Source: Ceratopteris richardii
Lineage: Eukaryota > Streptophyta > Polypodiopsida > Polypodiales > Pteridaceae
Assembly: GCA_020310875.1 (NCBI GenBank)
Contig: CM035427.1
Location: forward strand, 88,728,230 to 88,792,229
Direction of reading: 5' to 3'
Length of the DNA: 64,000 nt
In this document: positions 58,075 to 64,000 of the stretch, in pieces
Numbering within the stretch: the first letter of the stretch is position 1
How the letters are laid out: every line of letters begins with the position of its first letter
Translations under genes and position numbers: made by a program
The notes under the pieces: generated by a model
What the model was told of the DNA's origin: nothing
Databases searched by the model: none
What the model saw: the letters and a program-made list of their open reading frames with translations, nothing else

Positions 58075-60669
58075 ATGGAGGATATATTCAAGGAAATGGT
58101 AATAGAGAAACAAGGGGCCCGCGTAGTTCAAGCGGTATTGAGAGAAAAAGGGAAGTTTACAGGCTTGAACGTAACTGAGTACCTAGATGTTTTTGAGGAA
58201 CAGGCACGGATTTATGGTCTACCCGAGGATGTGTTTATACATTACTTCACACGGGTAGTATCAGGATCCATTTTAGCCCCTATTACAGCACATATAGCAA
58301 AGCCTTGGGCCGAATTCAGAAAAGAATTACATAAGCTATTTTATTTAGAAGACTTTTCCCAACACAGTAGAGAAGGGTTCTTGCGGTGGATAAGCTCTCC
58401 GAAGCCCACTGCATCCCTCACTCAACTTTTGAATGAGTTCCTGAGAAGATATGAACAACTTCCACAGGCCGATTTAGATGCTTTGAAACCTGACTTAGTT
58501 ATATCTTTTCTTAGAATCTTAAGTCTTGAAGACAGGACTGAGGTCGAAAGGAGGATTGAAGAGCCTGGGAAGAGATTTGGATTGACTGAAGATTGGGGTG
58601 TAGTGAGGAGAGAGGTAGAAGCGGTTGCCCAAATGAGGCAACGCCAGGCGGTGTTATACGATAGACCTGCAGTGGTAACACCACAACCGCCTAGGGAAGC
58701 TCCACTTCCAGTGATCCCGAACGTGCCTGCAGCGTCAGCTTTTGCTAATGTTGCGTCCACTTCGCGATCGCCAATAGAGCTACAGGTTGAGATTCTCAGT
58801 CGACAGATAGAGAATCTTATTACGATGCAAGCGTCTATGTCAAAAGAAATGGCAAGTATTCATAATAAAGTTAATTCTATGGGATATCAGAACCCCACTC
58901 CTCCTCAGGCGAGTACGAGTTATGCAGATACTTTACAGAGAGGCACTATGCCCATTCCAAATTTGCAAGGCTATGTGATGCCACAGCCTGCACCTCCAGT
59001 GCAGCCTGTTGCCCAACAGATACCTACACCACCAGTGCAAACCACATTTCAAAGAAACACTGGACCTTTTGAGAGACGAGCGACTGGTGGGTTTGGAGGG
59101 GCTAAGAGATGCGTATGGTGTGATGCACAAGAGCATTTTTCATATGCCTGTGAAGAGCTTAAGCTAGCAAAAGAGCATCAACTGGTGATAGATATCGATA
59201 AGAAGTTATGTGACTTCAGGACCCGCCTTCCTCTACCTGTGAATTGGGGAAAGGGGGGAATGAAGAAGTTTTATGAAGATTTATCTGGCAATAATGCAAG
59301 TACATCAGCTGCACGATTAGAACCTGTTGAGGAGGAAGATGAAAAAGTGCTTAGACCTCGACCCCAAAGAAATTATTCCATTGAGGCTTTAGTGAGGGCT
59401 AGGGATGCGATCATGCAGAAGACTGCCTGGAAGTCTCCTGTTGAAGAATCCTCGGTCTATTCGCACATAGCCAATGTGGAGGAAAAGAGGAAAAGGGATG
59501 AGAGTCAGGAAGAGACTGAGCCTGAAAGAAGAGTGACTAGAAAGCAAAGTCAAGAGGCCGAAGAAAAGGCTAAAGAGCCAGAAAGGAAAGTACAATTCAA
59601 AGAGCCTGTGGCTACTCAGGCAGAGGCAAAGAAGAAAGAGATAAGAGAGGGAAAGAGGCCGGCTGGGCCAACTAAGATTCAAGAACTTACTAAAGAGAAA
59701 GAGAAAGAACCAGAACCTGTTCAAAAGGCCGATCAAATTCAAGAAAGTATTCAAGAGGCTGACAAAGAAAAGAAGAAGAAAAAGAAGAGAACTCCAAAGG
59801 CTGTATTAATTTCTGAGTTGGAAAGGAAAAATGATGCAAGAGAGATATTAAATGACATTTTACTGAAGAGCCAAGTGACCATGTCCTTGGAGCAGGTCTT
59901 CTCCATAGCGAAGCCTGAGTTCAAGGACAGTTTCATAAGGCTGGTTAAGAGAAAGAGGTTTCCATTACCTGAAGATGTAGAGATGGAAGAAGCACCTGAA
60001 GATATTCAAGTGATAAATGAAGCAGTTACATTGAGTGATACATCTGATGATGATGATGAGATTGCCAGGTGTCATAAAAATTCTCTAGGTCCTATCATAC
60101 CTGATGATGAAATGAGGAAGACAGAAAGTGAGTTTAGCAGGACCTTTTGGGCGAGAGGAACTCCAGAGATGAAGATAAAGTTAGGGAGCAACGAGGAGTC
60201 ATGTTTTGCTCTGGCCTTGATTGACTCAGGGTCAGAGATAAATGTGATTTCTAAGAAGCTCTATGATAAGTTTAGGTGGCCGATTGATAAAGATCATGGA
60301 TGGAGGATGAGGACAGCAGATAATGGTTCAGGAGCACTGCTTGGGGCATGCGCCTTTGTGCTTGTGACCATAGGTGGGATTTCTGAGGAATTTCACTTCT
60401 TTGTCCAAGACCATTGTTCATATGAGGCTATCCTTGGGCAGCCCTTTATAGCTGAGGTAAGAATGGAGACTAAGGCCATGGATGATGGATCTGCCTATGC
60501 ACGAATCCGTTCTAGATCTGGCCTTCATTCTTTGCAAGTGATGATTGTTTGTCCAAATCACTCCAGGAATAGAAAGAATATAAGAAAGAAACCTATTAAT
60601 TCACATGACCATGATGAATGTATGCCTGTTGGAGAGTATGGAGCATCTGCTGATCAAAATTTCTGTTAG
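58075..60669 (+). CDS. ORF2: Gag-protease of the D family (864 aa)
   Basis: ATG at 58075 (MEDIFKEMVIEKQGARVV) is chosen because relic D1 starts at the same residue. Residues 1-190 are a gag-type helical domain (FTGLNVTEYLDVFEEQA; FYLEDFSQHSREGFLRWIS; LKPDLVISFLRIL). A Pro/Gln linker follows, then the knuckle CVWCDAQEHFSYAC (CX2CX4HX4C) at about 346-359. Residues about 460-590 are very rich in Lys and Glu, probably helical or disordered. The aspartic protease has ALIDSGSEINVISKKLYDKF with the Asp near 717, and ILGQPFIAEVR about 80 residues later. The frame ends at TAG 60667, two codons after the slippery AAATTTC, with pol in the -1 frame. Intact throughout. Confidence 0.92.
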   Translation: MEDIFKEMVIEKQGARVVQAVLREKGKFTGLNVTEYLDVFEEQARIYGLPEDVFIHYFTRVVSGSILAPITAHIAKPWAEFRKELHKLFYLEDFSQHSREGFLRWISSPKPTASLTQLLNEFLRRYEQLPQADLDALKPDLVISFLRILSLEDRTEVERRIEEPGKRFGLTEDWGVVRREVEAVAQMRQRQAVLYDRPAVVTPQPPREAPLPVIPNVPAASAFANVASTSRSPIELQVEILSRQIENLITMQASMSKEMASIHNKVNSMGYQNPTPPQASTSYADTLQRGTMPIPNLQGYVMPQPAPPVQPVAQQIPTPPVQTTFQRNTGPFERRATGGFGGAKRCVWCDAQEHFSYACEELKLAKEHQLVIDIDKKLCDFRTRLPLPVNWGKGGMKKFYEDLSGNNASTSAARLEPVEEEDEKVLRPRPQRNYSIEALVRARDAIMQKTAWKSPVEESSVYSHIANVEEKRKRDESQEETEPERRVTRKQSQEAEEKAKEPERKVQFKEPVATQAEAKKKEIREGKRPAGPTKIQELTKEKEKEPEPVQKADQIQESIQEADKEKKKKKKRTPKAVLISELERKNDAREILNDILLKSQVTMSLEQVFSIAKPEFKDSFIRLVKRKRFPLPEDVEMEEAPEDIQVINEAVTLSDTSDDDDEIARCHKNSLGPIIPDDEMRKTESEFSRTFWARGTPEMKIKLGSNEESCFALALIDSGSEINVISKKLYDKFRWPIDKDHGWRMRTADNGSGALLGACAFVLVTIGGISEEFHFFVQDHCSYEAILGQPFIAEVRMETKAMDDGSAYARIRSRSGLHSLQVMIVCPNHSRNRKNIRKKPINSHDHDECMPVGEYGASADQNFC
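60657..60669 (+). promoter_or_regulatory. Programmed -1 frameshift site candidate at the Gag-protease/pol junction
   Basis: AAATTTC (60657-60663) is in the X-XXY-YYZ phase (A AAT TTC) relative to ORF2, and is followed by TGT TAG. A -1 slip reads TTT CTG TTA GGA and enters the pol frame, which is open from there to 62465. Confidence 0.6.
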
Positions 60670-62468
60670 GATCCACTGTTGAGCGAGACAACAGTGGGAG
60701 TTGGTTTGATGTCTCGCATGACTTTGTACATAGTTTTGAAAGTTTTTCTATTTACTCATCTGCATTCAAGTTGCTATGTTTAGAGAAAGAGAATGTTTCA
60801 AATAAATTCAGAAAAGTTCATGAGAGATACTATAAGGATTTAGGAATGATGTTACCTGATGAGAAGATTGAAGATGTGATCCAGTTGGAGAGAAGTTCGA
60901 CTACTCTGGAAGAGCTTGAGCAGGCATTTGAGAGAAATCAGAAATCAGAAATGATTATGCTCAGTTCTATCCAAGAGTATGAGATGATTAAGGAGTTTAT
61001 GAGAAAGCATGAAGTAAATGTAAATACGAAGTATAAGACTGTGGATAAGAAAGTGAAGCCTATAGCTCAGCCATTGCCTGAAGATAGTCATGAAAAGTAT
61101 CTGCGAGTGTCAGATGACCCTATGCTGAGACGACGAGAGCTCATAGGGCATCATTTCACTGATGAGACTATTAAAGAGATCAAGTTTGGAGAAAAACCAT
61201 TCCTGAGAGAAGAAGAAAAACAAAAATTTATTGAAGTCATCAAGAAACACGAAAAAGCGTTTGCACTTTTCCCACATGAGATAGGTTGTGCAGACCCGAA
61301 ACAAGTACCTCCCATGATTATCTTTACAGTGCCACATATACCATGGAATATCCGGCCTATACCAGTCCCAAAGGCTCACTTACCTGAGCTAATGAGGTTG
61401 CTAAAGGAAAAGATTTCCATGCGGATATTGGAACCTTCCTCGGCTCCATATTCGAATAGGTGGTTTACTGTGCCGAAGAAAAATGGGAAGCTTCGTTTCA
61501 TTCAGGATCTGCAGCCTGTGAATAAAGTCACAATTAGAAATGTAGGGACAGGACCTATAGTGGATGAGTTTGCTGAAGCATTTGCTGGGCATTCCATCTA
61601 CTCTATGGGTGATCTGTATTCAGGTTATGACCAGTTTCAGTTGGCTATGGAGAGTAGAGACATTACGACCATGAGGACTCCACTGGGCCTTGTACGCATG
61701 TGTACTTTGCCGCAGGGAGCGACGAATTCTGTGGCTCACATGATGAATGCCATGAATCTGGTTTTACGAGACTTTATACCATCTGTGACTATGCCATTCA
61801 TTGATGATGTTCCAATAAAGGGATGTGAGGAAAGAGTGAAAGATGTGAGTTTAGATGCTTCAGGATGTAGAAAGTTTGTGAGAGATCATATTGCTGATTG
61901 TGAGAGGATCTTTGAGAGATTTGAAGATGTGGGACTAACACTTTCTTTAGAGAAATCTATTTTTGGCGTTGATGAGGTCCTCATTGTAGGACATCTGTGT
62001 GGACATTATGGCCGCAAGCCGTACCCGCAGAAAGTTGAGGCCATTAGCAGGATCTCTGAAGTGTGTCGTAATGTCAGTGAGGTGAGAAGGTTTCTAGGAG
62101 CTTGTGTATTCTATGTGATATGGATTCCTCACTTTGCTCACGTTGCGAACCCCTTATATGATCTCCTGAGAAAGAAAAAGAAGTTTGTATGGACAGAGAA
62201 ACAGTCGAGAGCTATGCGTAAACTGAAGCAGCTGCTAATTGAAGCTCCAATTCTGAAGCGTGTTGACTATTCAGATCAGAGACCTATCATTTTGACCGTT
62301 GATACCAGTCCTATTGGCATAGGCTGGGTCATAGGGCAAGATGATGATGAGGGGCAGAGATATGCAGTGCGCTTTGGTGCTAAGATCCTACATGATACCC
62401 AAAGAAAATATCCACAGATTAAGAGAGAGTTATGGGGATTGGTGACTGCTTTAAAGAGCGATAAATAA
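60664..62468 (+). CDS. Pol: reverse transcriptase and start of RNase H (-1 frame)
   Basis: The frame is open from the frameshift site; no own ATG seems needed. The N-terminal part (LEELEQAFERNQKSEMIMLS) is conserved in D1. RT has IPVPKAHLPELMRLLKEKI, RWFTVPKKNGKLRFIQDLQP, YSMGDLYSGYDQFQLAME, LPQGATNSVAHMMNAMNLVL and the catalytic MPFIDDVPIKG (61791-61823), so Y is replaced by F in YXDD, as in D1. After GHLCGHYGRKPYPQKVEAI and RRFLGACVFYVIWIPHFA, RNase H starts with ILTVDTSPIGIGWVIG and KYPQIKRELWGLV. TAA at 62466 falls inside RNase H. YFIGANVIVETDCLPLIG continues in the same frame after it, to TGA at 62649. No other damage is seen. Confidence 0.9.
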
Positions 62469-64000
62469 TATTTCATTGGGGCGAATGTGATAGTTGAGAC
62501 TGACTGTCTTCCACTGATTGGCATGATTGCAAATTGTTCATCTCCGGACATTGCTATGCTTAGATGGATCTCTTATATAAAGTTTATAAATCCTGCATTT
62601 GTACACATAGCTGGGAAGTCGAATACAGTTGCTGATATGCTTTCAAGATGATGAGTATGATGATGATGATGAGGTAGAAAGGGATACACATATGATGAGA
62701 TATGATCCATTGGTGTATGTATATGAGCAGTTCCGAGAGAATGAGTATGATGGTGAGTGGAGAGATATAGGGAGATATCTGAGTACTCTGAAACCTTCCC
62801 CCGGTTGGTCCACAAATAAGTATAGATCCATCAGGAAAAAGTCTTACAACTTTTTCTTGAAGGATGGGCTTATTTGGCGACACGCTAAAGGCAAGGTGAA
62901 GTGTCCACAGAGAGTATTGAGTTCGAGGAGTCTTCAGAGAAAAGTTATGAGAGAGATGCATGAGACCTTATGGGCGGGTCACAAAGGATTTTATGCTACA
63001 TATGAGAAGATCAGGGAAGCTTACTGGTGGCCAGGGATTTATGTCAGTGTGAGAGATTTTGTAGGCACTTGTACTACATGCCAGGTGCATTCATCAGTTA
63101 GGCATAGAGACCCGTTACATCCGACCTACCCTCCTTGTATCCATTACAAGTGGGTGGTCGACCTTGTAACCATGCCCAAAGGGATAGATAAGATGAGATA
63201 CATTGTACTGGCCAGAGAGGACTTGACCAACCATGTGGAAGGTCGAGCTCTTCGAACGAAGACTACTTATAATGTATGCAAATTCCTTTTAGAAGAAGTG
63301 ATCTCGAGATTCGGATACGTTGAGAAAGTGGTTGCGGACAGGGGAGAGTTGGATGCGAGAGAGGCAAAAGAGTTCTTTGATCGTCATGGAATTCGATTGT
63401 CTCTCACCACTGCCTATAACCCAGAAGCAAATGGGAAAATCGAGAGAGGTCACCCTTCCATTGTGAAGGCGATCTCTAAGGCTTGCAGCGATGACATAAG
63501 GCAGTGGCCTAGGTTTCTTCCATTCGCGCTATGGGCTGATAGGATGACTTACACTCGGTCCACAGGATTCATGCCTGCTGAATTGATGTATTGTCAGAAG
63601 CCAGTCTTCCCCATCCAGACTCAGATAGTGACATGGTTGACGCTCCCATGGAATGATAGTATGACGAGAGAAGAGTTATTATCATTGAGAATAAAGCAGT
63701 TAGAACAAGGAAATGAAAAGTTGAAAGAAGCAATCCAAAAGTTAAAGGAGTCAAGGCTAAAGAATAAGGTCTATTTTGACAAAACCCATCGACTGAGACC
63801 ACGTAGGATTGAGATAGATGATTGGGTGTTGGTGTACGACAGTACATTCGATACTCAATATGATGCTAGGAAGAAATTAACCAAACGATGGTTTGGGCCA
63901 TATGTGGTTACGTCTGTGTTTGAGAATGGTACGTATGCACTTCGTGAGTTAGACACTACTCCTTTGAGATCTTTGATTGCAGGAAAGAGGATAAAATTAT
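62469..64000 (+). CDS. Pol continuation: RNase H end and integrase, open to the window edge
   Basis: From 62469 the RNase H frame runs on to TGA at 62649. From 62647 the +1 frame takes over and is open to 64000. D1 has 8 more nucleotides here, so a small deletion explains the switch. After an acidic linker (DEYDDDDEVERDTHMM) comes the integrase zinc domain (HETLWAGHKGFYATYEKIRE, FVGTCTTCQ at about 62955-63085). The catalytic core has Asp in WVVDLVTMPKG (63159), Asp in VADRGELDAREA (63337) and Glu in NPEANGKIERGHPS (63442), about 35 residues after the second Asp. The C-terminal part has LKNKVYFDKTHRLRP and LTKRWFGPYVVTSVFENGTY, the usual SH3-like target-binding region. The 3' end is outside. 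Confidence 0.88.

Larger units (their letters stand above)
51561..64000 (+). mobile_element. Terminal gypsy element with a Tat/Athila-type start, running off the window
   Basis: The 5' LTR at 51561 interrupts B4. Order: LTR, Asp-type PBS, repeat-bearing leader, Gag-like ORF1, 1.8-kb spacer, Gag-protease ORF2, RT-RNase H, integrase. Length exceeds 12.4 kb with the 3' LTR outside. Large size, Asp-type PBS and long non-coding stretches suit the Tat/Athila side of Ty3/gypsy. The pol, however, belongs to the D family, and the spacer looks like it could contain a second LTR, so two stacked elements cannot be excluded. Confidence 0.8.

Noticed and set aside
59389-59754. Minus-strand Leu/Phe/Ser-rich frame, resembling a membrane protein
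   Set aside because: It is the complement of the Lys/Glu-rich part of ORF2.

Overview
This is a land-plant nuclear window made almost entirely of LTR retrotransposons nested in one another, with a fragment of one host gene at the left edge. The plant assignment rests on Ty1/copia and Ty3/gypsy families with initiator-Met-type (TGGTATCAGAGC) and Asp-type (TGGCGCCGTTGCCGGGGA) primer-binding sites, a chromodomain gypsy element, short GT-AG introns, and C-to-T decay at CAG sites, as expected of CHG methylation. I cannot name the species. A large, repeat-rich genome is likely.

Layout. 65-2178 (minus): exons of a BUB1/MAD3-family spindle-checkpoint gene with a 148-bp CT run in an intron. 2182-3049: AT-rich intergenic DNA. 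3050-13508: degenerate copia relics, labelled here B1 (minus), A1 (minus), A2 LTR fragment, B2 (plus) and C (plus). 14036-30224: a three-level nest in which copia A3 (plus) is split by chromovirus Gy1 (minus, 15894-27746, TSD TTATA). Gy1 is itself split by copia B3 (minus, 19581-24708, TSD AATGC) and by a 539-bp hAT-like MITE (24888-25426, TSD CCTTGGAT). 30236-32285: two gypsy fragments in opposite orientation. 33474-50055: gypsy relic D1, invaded by an inverted pair of copia-B LTRs (34487-34965) and by copia E (minus, 36936-49636, TSD GGGAA). E carries copia G (plus, 39405-46025, TSD AGTTT). 50056-51560: copia B4, an internally deleted copy. From 51561 to the window end, a long gypsy element (Tat/Athila-type start) interrupts B4.

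The last element is the most interesting. It has an LTR and an Asp-type PBS, a leader with a 17-copy array of a CpG-rich imperfect palindrome, a first Gag ORF (54011-56281), a 1.8-kb spacer with a TATA box and a GC-rich stretch, a second Gag-protease ORF (58075-60669), and then RT-RNase H and integrase. Gag-protease and pol are joined by a -1 shift at a canonical AAATTTC heptamer just before the Gag stop. Its pol belongs to the same family as relic D1, and both share a stop codon at the same place in RNase H. Whether this is one element with two gag genes or two stacked elements cannot be settled because the 3' end lies beyond the window.

The nesting gives a relative time order: D1 before E before G; D1 before B4 before the terminal element; A3 before Gy1 before B3. 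Apart from the checkpoint gene, nothing here looks like a working host gene. The open frames are retroelement proteins, mostly broken.
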